DNA of 64,000 nt, from assembly GCF_010365865.1 (NCBI RefSeq), contig NZ_CP048020.1, positions 2,852,001 to 2,916,000 on the forward strand, in the 5' to 3' direction. A model generated the notes under the pieces. The model was not told the origin of the DNA and did not search any database. It was given only the letters and a program-made list of their open reading frames with translations. A program made the position numbers and the translations under genes. Source of the stretch: Treponema vincentii (GTDB taxonomy: Bacteria > Spirochaetota > Spirochaetia > Treponematales > Treponemataceae). Positions within the stretch are counted from its first letter, which is position 1. Every line of letters starts with the position of its first letter. This document shows, one piece after another, positions 55,343 to 64,000 of this stretch.

Positions 55343-56875
55343 ATGGAAACCCGAAGCCGTTATGCCCCGTCTCCGACAGGATTTCAGCACATTGGCGGAG
55401 TACGTACCGCGTTATTTAATTATCTTTTTTCCCGCGCTACCGGCGGAAAATTCATCTTGCGTATAGAAGATACCGACCAAACCCGCTATGCCGCCGAATA
55501 TGAAACAAATCTTTACGATACCCTTGACTGGCTTGGAATTGACTGGGATGAAGGCGGCTCCCGCGGCGGTCCGTATGCCCCCTATATTCAGTCTCAACGT
55601 TCCGAATTATACCGCGAGTATGCGGATAAACTCGTCAAAAGCGGTCATGCCTATTATTGTTTTTGCGATGAAGAACGGCTCGAACGCATCAGAAAAATTC
55701 AAACCATGAATAAAATGCCTCCGGGATATGACCGGCACTGCCGCAATTTAACGCAGGAAGAAATCGATGCGAATATCGCAGCGGGAAAGCCCTATGTTAT
55801 CCGCCTCAAGGTGCCGCTTGAAGGAACAACGGTATTCCACGATGTCCTTCTCGGTACAATCGAGTGGAAAAACGAAGACATCAACCCCGATCCCATCTTG
55901 CTGAAAAGCGACGGCTTCCCCACCTATCATTTGGCGAACGTTGTCGATGATCACTTAATGAAGATTACGCATGTTATGCGTGCGCAGGAATGGGTACCCT
56001 CAACGCCGATGCATGTTATTATGTATAAAGCGTTCGGCTGGGAACATCCCGATTTTTGCCATTTGCCGATGGTTATGGGGAATGACGGGCATAAGCTTTC
56101 TAAACGGCATGGTGCGACCAGCTGTAACGAATTCCGCAACAACGGCTATTTAAAAGAAGCGATTATCAACTATGTTGCGATGCTCGGTTGCTCTTATGAG
56201 GAAGGGCGAGATATGTTCTCGCTCCAGGAATTGGGTGAACGCTTTAATCCCGAACACATCAACAAGGCTCCGGCGATTTTCGACTATAAAAAGTTGGAAT
56301 GGTTTAACGGGCAGTATATGCGGCTTAAAACCGATGAAGAACTCTTTGAGTTAACATGGCCGTTTATTGCGAACTCCGGTATCTTCGGTGAGCAGGATCA
56401 AAAAGCTCGTGAAGCAGCCGGATTACGTTTTGTCGACCAGACGCTGCTTAAACCTACCGATGAACAAAAGGCAATGCTGATGAAGGTGATGCCGTTGATT
56501 AAAGAACGCCTCCACTTTTTAACGGAAGCCCCGCAAATGGTGCGCTTCCTCTTCGAAGAGCCGGCAGTTCCGCCTGCAGAAGAGATTATCCCCAAAAAGT
56601 TGGATGCAGAAAAGACGCGGGCTGTGCTGGAGAAAGCAAAAACCGTATTACCCTCAATTGCAAACCTTGATGAACACGCTGCAAGCGAGGTGTTCCGCGC
56701 GGAAGCAGAAGCGACGGGCGTTAAATTGGGCGACTTTATGATGCCGATGCGTATGGCAATTACCGGCAGCCGCGTAAGTCCGCCGCTGGTCGGTTCGATA
56801 CAGATCTTAGGTATAGATCGTTCTATTGCCCGCATCGAAAAAACTTTGAAAGAACGGTTTAACTTCGGCTGCTGA
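55343..56875 (+). CDS. gltX: Glutamyl-tRNA synthetase
   Basis: 510 residues. Class I motifs: RYAPSPTGFQHIGGVRTALFN (HIGH as HIGG, about 6-26) and KLSKRHGA (about 249-256). C-terminal anticodon-binding domain present. Charges tRNA-Glu (possibly also tRNA-Gln). Start ATG 55343 with TAGGAG. Followed closely by glyS. Confidence 0.97.
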   Translation: METRSRYAPSPTGFQHIGGVRTALFNYLFSRATGGKFILRIEDTDQTRYAAEYETNLYDTLDWLGIDWDEGGSRGGPYAPYIQSQRSELYREYADKLVKSGHAYYCFCDEERLERIRKIQTMNKMPPGYDRHCRNLTQEEIDANIAAGKPYVIRLKVPLEGTTVFHDVLLGTIEWKNEDINPDPILLKSDGFPTYHLANVVDDHLMKITHVMRAQEWVPSTPMHVIMYKAFGWEHPDFCHLPMVMGNDGHKLSKRHGATSCNEFRNNGYLKEAIINYVAMLGCSYEEGRDMFSLQELGERFNPEHINKAPAIFDYKKLEWFNGQYMRLKTDEELFELTWPFIANSGIFGEQDQKAREAAGLRFVDQTLLKPTDEQKAMLMKVMPLIKERLHFLTEAPQMVRFLFEEPAVPPAEEIIPKKLDAEKTRAVLEKAKTVLPSIANLDEHAASEVFRAEAEATGVKLGDFMMPMRMAITGSRVSPPLVGSIQILGIDRSIARIEKTLKERFNFGC

Positions 56876-56943
56876 TATGGCGCAGCCTCGTTAACCGCGA
56901 GTTCCGGCAGATGCCTTTAATAACCAAACGAGGAGTTTACAGT

Positions 56944-58296
56944 ATGGAAGATCACGCAATTTCAATGGAAAAAATCGTCAGCCTATGCAAAAGGCGCGGC
57001 TTTGTGTTTCAGTCTTCTGAAATTTACGGAGGACAGAACGGGGCATGGGATTACGGTCCGCTCGGTGTTGAATTAAAAAACAATATCGCCCGCGCATGGT
57101 GGAAGGAAATGACCCAGCTGCACAACTCAATTGTCGGTATCGACGCAGCTATTTTGATGCACCCGCGCGTGTGGGAAGCATCGGGACATGTGGAAAACTT
57201 TACCGATCCGCTGGTTGACTGTAAGAAGTGTAAAGCACGCTTCCGTGCCGACCAGATTGATCAGAACAAGTTAGCAAAAAAAGAATGTCCCGACTGCGGC
57301 GGCGAGCTTACCGATGTACGAAAGTTCAATTTAATGTTTAAAACCCATATCGGGCCGACGGACGATAACAGCAACCTCATCTACTTACGCCCCGAAACCG
57401 CACAGGGTATTTACGTGAATTATAAAAACGTTGCGCAAGCCAACCGTATGAAAATCCCTTTCGGTATTGCGCAGATCGGTAAGGCATTCAGAAACGAAAT
57501 TGTAACGAAAAACTTTATCTTCCGTACCTGCGAGTTTGAGCAGATGGAAATGCAGTTTTTTGTAAAGCCCGGTACCGACGACGAATGGTTCAACTACTGG
57601 CGTGAACAGCGGTGGGCGTTCTACAAAAAGCACGGTGTCCGCATGGATAAGTTGCGCTGGCATCAGCATGGCCCGGATGAGCTTGCTCACTATGCAAAAG
57701 ACGCCTACGATATTGAATATGAATTCCCGATGGGCTTTAAAGAGCTTGAAGGCGTACACAACCGCACCAATTTTGACCTGACCCGCCATACCGAATATTC
57801 CGGTAAGGATATGCAGTATATTGATCAGGATAACGGCAACGAACGGTATATTCCGTACATCATCGAAACCTCAGCCGGTTTAACCCGCAACCTCTTAATG
57901 TTCCTCTGCGATGCGTACGAAGAGCAAAAAGTTGCCGACAAAGGCAATGATGACGATTGGCGAACCGTGTTGCATTTCCATCCGGTTATTGCGCCGATTA
58001 CCGTAGCAGTGTTACCTTTGATGAAAAAAGACGGCCTTGCGGAGCTTGCACAGGATATTCAAGCGGAATTACGTGAAGACTTCCGTACCGACTATGACCA
58101 ATCAGGAGCAATCGGTAAGCGATATCGCCGTCAGGATGAGGCGGGCACTCCATTCTGCGTTACCGTCGATTATGACAGCAAAGAAGACGGAACCGTTACC
58201 TTACGCTTCCGCGATTCTATGGAACAGGTGCGTATTCCCCGTACCGAACTTGCAAACCGAATTAGAACAGAAATAAAAAATTATACAAGAGCGTAG
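56944..58296 (+). CDS. glyS: Glycyl-tRNA synthetase, single-chain (class II, alpha2 type)
   Basis: 450 residues. Class II motifs: GLVELKNN-like start after YGPLGVE, motif 2 FRNEI...RTCEFEQMEMQFF (about 190-215), motif 3 ETSAGLTRNLLMF. A CxxC-x-CxxC zinc-like insert (CKKCKARF ... CPDCGGE, about 93-122) is present. GAGGAG before ATG 56944. 68 bases after gltX, same operon. Confidence 0.96.
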   Translation: MEDHAISMEKIVSLCKRRGFVFQSSEIYGGQNGAWDYGPLGVELKNNIARAWWKEMTQLHNSIVGIDAAILMHPRVWEASGHVENFTDPLVDCKKCKARFRADQIDQNKLAKKECPDCGGELTDVRKFNLMFKTHIGPTDDNSNLIYLRPETAQGIYVNYKNVAQANRMKIPFGIAQIGKAFRNEIVTKNFIFRTCEFEQMEMQFFVKPGTDDEWFNYWREQRWAFYKKHGVRMDKLRWHQHGPDELAHYAKDAYDIEYEFPMGFKELEGVHNRTNFDLTRHTEYSGKDMQYIDQDNGNERYIPYIIETSAGLTRNLLMFLCDAYEEQKVADKGNDDDWRTVLHFHPVIAPITVAVLPLMKKDGLAELAQDIQAELREDFRTDYDQSGAIGKRYRRQDEAGTPFCVTVDYDSKEDGTVTLRFRDSMEQVRIPRTELANRIRTEIKNYTRA

Positions 58297-58386
58297 GCAA
58301 TATTTTCCCGTATAATGCAGACGTACAGCATAACCAGCAGCACGAGTGTTATACGGGAAGCAACACTCTCTTACGCGGAGTTTTCT

Positions 58387-59412
58387 ATGGCTAAAAAATA
58401 TTCATATAGTGCAGAAGATCAATCTATTCTGTCGCCGATATTATATAAGTTTTTCGTTAATCCATTGGTAGCAATTTTACCTTATCGTGTACCGGCAAAT
58501 TTTATTACATTTTCATCCTTTCTTTGTATTATTACTGCTTTTTGTGTTGCAGTACATGGGTACTATGTCGGAAGGTACGAGCACTGGTGGCTTATTCCAG
58601 TACTTGCACTGATTTATCTGACCGGCGATTGTGCCGATGGAAAGCAAGCCCGAAAAACAGGCACCGGTTCACCGCTTGGTGAATATTTTGACCATTTTTT
58701 AGACTGTTTTGTGACCGGTCTTTTAATGGGTATTCTGATGATATCTTTCAAGGTAACAAAACCGGCTCTCATTACAATAGGTTTCTTTAATCTATATGCC
58801 GGGCAAATCGGAAGTTTCTGGGAACGCTATAAGCGGCGGGTAATGTGCTTTGGAAAACTCGGATCCAATGAAGGAATCATTGCAATCGGTTTGACATCGT
58901 GGCTTATGTCAATACCGTCGATCCACGCGGCAGCAGACACAGTTCTCCTTTTCAATATAACAGGTGGAGAAGCTCTGATTATTACTATTATGACGGGAAC
59001 AGCAATCTCCGCAATTCATTCAATTGTCCGATCTCGCGCAATTTCTGCCCGCCTCATTGCACATTTAATACTATCGTTCGCCGTTACCTACACAGCTGCC
59101 TATCTCTTTGGGAATAAGAATATAGTATATATCACGGGTGTGGTAAGTTTCTATAATGTATTTTTCCTTTCTTCGCTTTTAGCAGCAACCAACCTTGATA
59201 GCCGAGAATGCTTGCCGGATGTTATCATCCCTCTTTCATTCATATTATTCTTTTTGATCCCGAATTATACTTCACTTATTCAGCATATACAAATTGTATA
59301 TTTGGTAGTGCGGGTTGCGATAAAATTTATCTCGTTTGTCAGAATAAACCGGCAGTATTGGTATTGGATTAATCCGCCGCCGCCGGATGAAGATCTTTCA
59401 GCAACGCGGTAA
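58387..59412 (+). CDS. CDP-alcohol phosphotransferase (choline/ethanolamine phosphotransferase-like)
   Basis: 341 residues, about eight to ten membrane helices. Catalytic motif D-x2-DG-x2-AR-x8-G-x3-D-x3-D is seen as DCADGKQARKTGTGSPLGEYFDHFLD across about residues 79-104. Moves a phospho-head group from a CDP-alcohol to diacylglycerol in the inner membrane. Size and sequence resemble the eukaryote-like branch found in treponemes. Starts at ATG 58387 with GGAG. Its last 44 bases overlap the end of the GDPD gene on the other strand. Confidence 0.85.
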   Translation: MAKKYSYSAEDQSILSPILYKFFVNPLVAILPYRVPANFITFSSFLCIITAFCVAVHGYYVGRYEHWWLIPVLALIYLTGDCADGKQARKTGTGSPLGEYFDHFLDCFVTGLLMGILMISFKVTKPALITIGFFNLYAGQIGSFWERYKRRVMCFGKLGSNEGIIAIGLTSWLMSIPSIHAAADTVLLFNITGGEALIITIMTGTAISAIHSIVRSRAISARLIAHLILSFAVTYTAAYLFGNKNIVYITGVVSFYNVFFLSSLLAATNLDSRECLPDVIIPLSFILFFLIPNYTSLIQHIQIVYLVVRVAIKFISFVRINRQYWYWINPPPPDEDLSATR

Positions 59413-60112
59413 TCCGATCGGGGTAGTCAGTAATAAGACTGTCTACCTCCATTTCAATCAGCTGCCGGTAATCGCACTGAATGCTGCCGAACCATGGATT
59501 GATGCGGATACCAGCCCGGTGCAAAGCCCCAACCAGTTCAGGCGTTACACAATAAGCTGATGGGTGATAACATTCGATACCGAGGTTCCGCACATACTGC
59601 TCAGGATGAATTTGCCAACTGTCTACCAATAATCCGCACGTTACCACCGGATCGATCTTCTTCATCCGCAGTACGCTTTCATGATTAAAAGACGAGACGA
59701 TACAGCGATTAATCAGTTTATATTCCTTCATCAGTCGATACACAACTTCTTCAATTCCTTCATAGATAAAAACGCCCGTTTTTAATTCGATATTCGAAAT
59801 GATGTGTGGCTGTTCCGCAATATATTCAAAATATTCTCGCAATGAAGGGATCGGAGCAAAATCTATCGTTTCGGGATGCGGCTTCGCGGCATTCAACGCT
59901 CTTAACTCACGATATGTTTTCTGCCCGACCAAACCCGTACCATCAGTCGTGCGGTCAACTGTTTCATCGTGAATAATAACCGCTTCACCATCTTTTGAAA
60001 GATGCACATCAAACTCTATCCCGTCACAGCCGGCTTCCACCGCTTTCCGAAAGGCAAGCATGGTGTTTTCAGGGTACCGGCTGCGGAATCCCCTGTGCGC
60101 AATATTAAGCAT
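59369..60112 (-). CDS. Glycerophosphodiester phosphodiesterase
   Basis: 247 residues from ATG 60112 (alternatives 60124 and 60127). AHRGFRSRYPENT (about 4-16; HR and E metal/catalytic residues), EFDVHLSKDGEAVIIHDET (about 33-51) and IELK (about 107-110) define GDPD. Cleaves deacylated phospholipid head groups to glycerol-3-phosphate and alcohol. Cytoplasmic, no signal peptide. Overlaps the phosphotransferase gene tail to tail. Confidence 0.9.
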   Translation of the reverse strand: MLNIAHRGFRSRYPENTMLAFRKAVEAGCDGIEFDVHLSKDGEAVIIHDETVDRTTDGTGLVGQKTYRELRALNAAKPHPETIDFAPIPSLREYFEYIAEQPHIISNIELKTGVFIYEGIEEVVYRLMKEYKLINRCIVSSFNHESVLRMKKIDPVVTCGLLVDSWQIHPEQYVRNLGIECYHPSAYCVTPELVGALHRAGIRINPWFGSIQCDYRQLIEMEVDSLITDYPDRITALLKDLHPAAAD

Positions 60113-60203
60113 TGTTTTTTCCATCATGACGGGATTATAGCACAGAGGGGGCAATGATGTACACTTTTTAAGGTGAGCATGGCCATAGGTTGTTCTATTT
60201 TTC

Positions 60204-61712
60204 CTATTTCAGCCTACCGGTAGCTTGTGCAAGTGCACTCGCCGTTAAACCGTAGTCGGAAGTATACAATAGTTTTGCAGCCTCGGCATGAGCAAGGCTC
60301 GCGGTATACGCAGCCTCCAGAGATGGATATCCTTGAGCCGCTAATGCGGTAATCATCCCGCTCAAGACATCACCAGCCCCCGCTTTGGCGAGCGCATTGG
60401 TTCCAAGCGGGTTCACAAATACTTGGTTTCCGCAGCCAATCAGCGGATAAGCGCCTTTCAATACTATGACTGCCTGAGGAAAAGCGCCGCAAAACAGCCG
60501 CAAATATTCAAACCGGTGCTCCTGTATTTCGGCGACACTTACCTGCGCAAGTCCGCTATTTGCAAGCAGACTTTGGAACTCCTTTGGATGCGGCGTTAAA
60601 ATAGGTGCTTTGAAAAGCGACAGCAGTGTAGGCAGTTTGGTGTTATGCAGTATATCGGCGTCAAGAATGAGAGGCAGTTCCCGAACGTGCTCTTGTGAAA
60701 GGAAGCCGAGCGCCCGAGCCTGTGTATCGGAATTTCGCCCTAATCCGGAGCCGACCATTGCTGCCGAAAAGTTTTCGGGCAGCTGTAACGTATACATAAA
60801 ATCGAATGGAGCGGCAGATACAGGCTCTCCGAACACGGTAACCAAACCGATTCCGAAGTGAAGAGCAGCTGAAGCAGCAAGCATACAAGCGCCGGTTTTT
60901 TCACCACAGAAAAAAAGGCCGTGTCCGTAGCTCATCTTGTGGGTATTTTGCACGCTGCGGTGAGGCAGCTTCATATCCTCTACCGACAAGAGAAAGGTGC
61001 CGGTCTCACCTTCGTAGCAGCGCCGCGGCAGGCCGAGATTACAAACATGAATAGCCCCGGTATAATCCTTCGCAGCGTCGGCATAGAGTGCTGTTTTGAG
61101 GGCACCCATCGTACAGGTTTCATCGGCGCGAAACGCAACAGGAGATGGCATACCGAATTCGTTTAAACCGCTCGGAATATCACAGGCAATTTTATAGCCC
61201 TGTACCGCATTCATCCGCTCAATCAAAGCGCTCATTTCGCTATCGAGGCTGCCGCGGATTCCCGTACCGAACACCGCATCAACAAGTACATCGCAATGCT
61301 CCTGTAACATGTCCGTTATCGGTATGCCAAGCAGACTAAGCCGATCTTGCTGTAATTTGCACAAGGGGGATTTCGGCTCTTTTACTAAGACAACGCGAAC
61401 AAGACAAAAATCGGCGAGAATCCGTGCAAGAGCATACCCGTCACCGCCGTTATCACCCGAACCGCAGACAATCTGTACAAGCGGTAATTCTGCCTGTGGA
61501 AATTTTATGTGCGAAGACGGTAAATCCAAAGCATTGTTCTGCCTCGAACGTCCCTGTATATTTTGTGGGTACAATAAACGTGATGAAAGAAGATTTCGGA
61601 TACGTTCAACCATGCCGCAGGCAGCATGCTCCATCAGTACACCGTTTTTTAGATTAAAGGCATCTTCCGCCCGCTTATCCAGCTCTCGTACCGAGTCAAA
61701 TATCTTTTCCAT
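60204..61712 (-). CDS. nnr: Bifunctional NAD(P)H-hydrate epimerase / ADP-dependent dehydratase
   Basis: 502 residues. N-terminal YjeF_N epimerase domain (about 1-220; VCGSGDNGGDGYALAR, DAVFGTGI, ACDIPSGL). C-terminal ribokinase-like dehydratase (about 230-500; LTPHPKEF, GTNALAKAGAGDVLSG). Repairs damaged NADHX/NADPHX. ATG 61712 with GAGAGG 8 bases before; the in-frame TTG one codon earlier is not needed. Confidence 0.93.
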   Translation of the reverse strand: MEKIFDSVRELDKRAEDAFNLKNGVLMEHAACGMVERIRNLLSSRLLYPQNIQGRSRQNNALDLPSSHIKFPQAELPLVQIVCGSGDNGGDGYALARILADFCLVRVVLVKEPKSPLCKLQQDRLSLLGIPITDMLQEHCDVLVDAVFGTGIRGSLDSEMSALIERMNAVQGYKIACDIPSGLNEFGMPSPVAFRADETCTMGALKTALYADAAKDYTGAIHVCNLGLPRRCYEGETGTFLLSVEDMKLPHRSVQNTHKMSYGHGLFFCGEKTGACMLAASAALHFGIGLVTVFGEPVSAAPFDFMYTLQLPENFSAAMVGSGLGRNSDTQARALGFLSQEHVRELPLILDADILHNTKLPTLLSLFKAPILTPHPKEFQSLLANSGLAQVSVAEIQEHRFEYLRLFCGAFPQAVIVLKGAYPLIGCGNQVFVNPLGTNALAKAGAGDVLSGMITALAAQGYPSLEAAYTASLAHAEAAKLLYTSDYGLTASALAQATGRLK

Positions 61713-61804
61713 CAAAAAAGCCTCTCAAAAAGACGTTAGGTTATTCATCACATGAGAACTGCGGAATTAAAGCGGCAGATGAGGATTGTATTTCTGAGTC
61801 GTTT

Positions 61805-63340
61805 CTAATCTTCTTTCTTTAAGACCACTTGTTCCAACATGATAAAGTTATAAATTTTTGTATAGACAGCGGTCATCCATTCCCGTATCGGCTTGTCGGA
61901 ATGCTGTTCAATTTCCTTCCAATTTTGCAGTAAATCTCGATGGGGTTTATCATAGTCGGCAATACAATTCTTTATAGCATTTCCAAGCGTCATAATATTT
62001 TTAATAGCAACTTTAAGCAGTTTAAGAGCAGCTTCGTTAACGGTATCCAAGTGTTTTTGCACTTGACGACCGGCTTCTTTTTCCCGCTCCATTCGCGACA
62101 ACAGCGTGCGGAATTTAACCCCCATTTCGGAAACCTCTGACAGTTTTTCGTCAAACTCCAAAAGCTTAGTCGAAATATGCATCAAATTGTGGTAGCTTTC
62201 GGAATATTCGGCAGAAAGCACCTGCTGTGTCCATTGCCCACGTACTAAAATTAAATCGGATAGAGCCCGGATATCACTTTTAAAGTACTCGACTAAAAAC
62301 GATTTAAGGTAGTTCATTGCATCAGCATAGATATAACCTTCAAGTCCCCGTTTTTCAAATGCTGCATTGGAACGCGGATTATAGTTTTTAGTACCTGACG
62401 AAATCACATTTCCGAATACACGCTGCACGAGCATTGCTACCTGAGAATTCTTTTGCTCCATAACAATGTCTCTTAACGTATTATCAATCGACCGTTCTAT
62501 TTGCTTAAGATAATCATCAGTTACCTTTTCGGTGAAGGGACTGATTTCGACCGTGTAGGCAGTATCTTTTGTAATATGCTGAATAATTTTTTCTAAGATA
62601 TGGGAACGACGGACATCGTTTAAAAGGCTCAGATGCTTTTTCCACAGAGGAGCATTAACCGGCTGTACATTCTTGTATGCGGTAATAATTGCGAAAAGCT
62701 TCTCCCAATTTGCATCAAGCGAAAGTCCGTTTAGCACAACGATAAAATCTTTTAATTCATCTTTAAGGTACTCGCCATTAACAGTAGCAAAGTTTGGCGT
62801 ATAAGAAAATTTGTCTTCCGGCAAAGCGGGATCGAATTTTTTTAAAAAGAAATAATAATCAAACAGCACAAAGTGGATAAATTCATTGAGCTGCCGATAC
62901 TGTGTATCAATCTCGTCTATCTTCTTGCCGTCAAACTCACGCATAAAGGCATCAAATTCTTTCTGTACCTGAATACTCAATTCTTTTTGATTGGTCGTTT
63001 TTGCACGTTCCTTGATGGCTTCAGGCGTCAGTTTTTCCCGTATTTGATGCTGTCGTTTTGACAAATTTTGCTCTACGGTGATACTCTTGAGAACCTTTGA
63101 CGAGGCGGCACTTGCAAGGAGAGCCCGTGCAGGATCGACAATTTTATACAGCTCAAAAAAGAACCGCGCCATCTGCGGTTGGAGTTCTTCCGAAGAAGGT
63201 TTATACCACTTACTGAATTTATTTTTTGAAATTTCCTTTGCCAACGCTTTTAAATGTCGTTTCTTTATCGCCTCTGCATCATCCCGTGGAAAAAAAAGCT
63301 GTAATATACGTGTAAGAAAAGATTCTTTTTTCTGTGCCAT
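61805..63340 (-). CDS. DUF5312 family protein (treponeme-conserved)
   Basis: 511 residues from ATG 63340 (AGGTAT upstream). Mostly alpha-helical and charged, no signal peptide or membrane helix. Sequence recalls DUF5312, a family I know from treponemes, with unknown function. Ends IMLEQVVLKKED. Divergent from the phosphofructokinase gene. Confidence 0.65.
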   Translation of the reverse strand: MAQKKESFLTRILQLFFPRDDAEAIKKRHLKALAKEISKNKFSKWYKPSSEELQPQMARFFFELYKIVDPARALLASAASSKVLKSITVEQNLSKRQHQIREKLTPEAIKERAKTTNQKELSIQVQKEFDAFMREFDGKKIDEIDTQYRQLNEFIHFVLFDYYFFLKKFDPALPEDKFSYTPNFATVNGEYLKDELKDFIVVLNGLSLDANWEKLFAIITAYKNVQPVNAPLWKKHLSLLNDVRRSHILEKIIQHITKDTAYTVEISPFTEKVTDDYLKQIERSIDNTLRDIVMEQKNSQVAMLVQRVFGNVISSGTKNYNPRSNAAFEKRGLEGYIYADAMNYLKSFLVEYFKSDIRALSDLILVRGQWTQQVLSAEYSESYHNLMHISTKLLEFDEKLSEVSEMGVKFRTLLSRMEREKEAGRQVQKHLDTVNEAALKLLKVAIKNIMTLGNAIKNCIADYDKPHRDLLQNWKEIEQHSDKPIREWMTAVYTKIYNFIMLEQVVLKKED

Positions 63341-63519
63341 AGATATACCTATAATGAATAAAATCCGCAAATCTGTCAATCAAAAAAAATTTTTTATCCC
63401 TTTCAAACCCTGCAAATTTATGATAGTGTAGGAGAGGTTATCATCGATAATTACAGAAAGATAAAACTACGGCTCCCTTGCCTTGGAGTTTGATACTGTC
63501 GATATAACGGAGGTACAGC

Positions 63520-64000
63520 ATGCGCTATAATGAAGAATTTAATTTTACCATTGATACACTCTGTCCCTGTAAAATACCTTCTCCTATTCACCTTTCAAAC
63601 GTAATCGGCGACAGTATTGCAAATTACGTTACCAATGACGATTTTATTCGCTTCCGGTTGGAATCTAAGGTCGGAGAGCAGTACGGGACATTCAAACGCG
63701 AACAGCTTATCGAGAAAGCAGGTCCGCGGGAAAAAATATTCTTTAATCCGAGTCATGTCCATGCAGGCATTATCACATGTGGAGGATTATGCCCCGGCCT
63801 TAATGATGTGATCCGATCGGTCGTACGCTGTTTGTGGGGACGTTACGGCGTTAAGCGAATCAGCGGCATTCGCTTCGGATTTAAAGGCCTTTTACCGGAC
63901 TACCATTTCGATGTTATGCCCTTAAACCCGACGGTTGTCGATGCATGTCATAAAACAGGAGGAACAATCCTCGGCACTTCACGAGGCGGAGGTACCCGCG
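63520..64000 (+). CDS. 6-phosphofructokinase, N-terminal part (3' end outside window)
   Basis: 160 residues visible. [20 protein letters not shown] (about 87-106) is the PFK nucleotide/PPi-binding start, followed by GFKGLLPD and [12 protein letters not shown] at the cut end. The ~80-residue N-terminal extension and this sequence style fit the group of long PFKs seen in spirochaetes and plants, in which both ATP- and PPi-users occur; donor not decidable here. ACGGAGG before ATG 63520. Confidence 0.88.
   Translation, partial: MRYNEEFNFTIDTLCPCKIPSPIHLSNVIGDSIANYVTNDDFIRFRLESKVGEQYGTFKREQLIEKAGPREKIFFNPSHVHAGIITCGGLCPGLNDVIRSVVRCLWGRYGVKRISGIRFGFKGLLPDYHFDVMPLNPTVVDACHKTGGTILGTSRGGGTR

Overview
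The window looks like chromosome from an oral-type Treponema (spirochaete) of moderate GC. Pointers are a DUF5312 protein, a very large OmpA/FlgD-repeat outer-membrane protein, a flotillin, ThyX instead of ThyA in the visible region, several Treponema-style lipoproteins and CDP-alcohol phosphotransferase lipid metabolism. Species is not decided; a relative of T. vincentii or T. medium is my guess.

Layout. 1-12.5 kb: the tail of a GH3-like hydrolase, thyX, then a leftward block (SPOR protein, coaE, OmpA/FlgD-repeat protein, LysM-M23 peptidase, flotillin, brnQ broken by one base, fhs). 12.5-20.3 kb: coaD, an unknown gene whose 3' end is interrupted by a palindrome, a PTS IIC gene broken by two frameshifts, and a potABC polyamine-type ABC operon that continues into a lipoprotein and a phosphodiesterase instead of a recognisable PotD. 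20.4-26.6 kb, rightward: a THUMP-type rRNA methyltransferase, an UPF0718-type permease, tRNA-Asp and tRNA-Pro, an omptin-like protease, rpoN and a secreted unknown. 26.6-35 kb: an AT-rich defence island with an invertase, a decayed inverted duplication of a methyltransferase 3' end, a large N6-adenine methyltransferase and a PLD-helicase. 35-43.7 kb: lipoproteins, ychF, dinB, hsp20, ornithine-type decarboxylase, flavodoxin, DUF3793, msrC. 43.7-52.8 kb: a TolC-like / HlyD / ABC ATPase / two-permease export operon, interrupted between ATPase and permease by about 3.2 kb of gene-cassette DNA. 53-64 kb: a chemoreceptor, gltX, glyS, a CDP-alcohol phosphotransferase, GDPD, NAD(P)HX repair enzyme, DUF5312 and the start of a phosphofructokinase.

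The most unusual parts are three. (1) A family of intergenic palindromes has stems that differ completely from copy to copy, while the loop (ATCCNT on one strand) and some flank (TACTGA) stay the same. They occur in clusters at about 12.64, 46.95, 51.43 and 52.78 kb. A cluster of similar build but different loops lies at 37.46 kb, and one related palindrome sits inside a gene at 14.45 kb. (2) Integron-type attC sites and two toxin-antitoxin pairs sit inside the export operon, together with a second, synonymously diverged copy of the permease start; no integrase is in view. (3) A two-gene restriction-like system has a decayed invertible 3' end beside a serine recombinase.

How the genes relate: coaE and coaD are both late CoA steps; fhs and thyX both belong to folate/one-carbon metabolism; PotABC and the decarboxylase both concern polyamines; the CDP-alcohol phosphotransferase and GDPD overlap tail to tail and both act on phospholipid head groups. 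Three reading-frame breaks (brnQ, PTS IIC twice) involve single bases and could be decay, slippage or base-calling error. All calls rest on reading the sequence; no database search was run.
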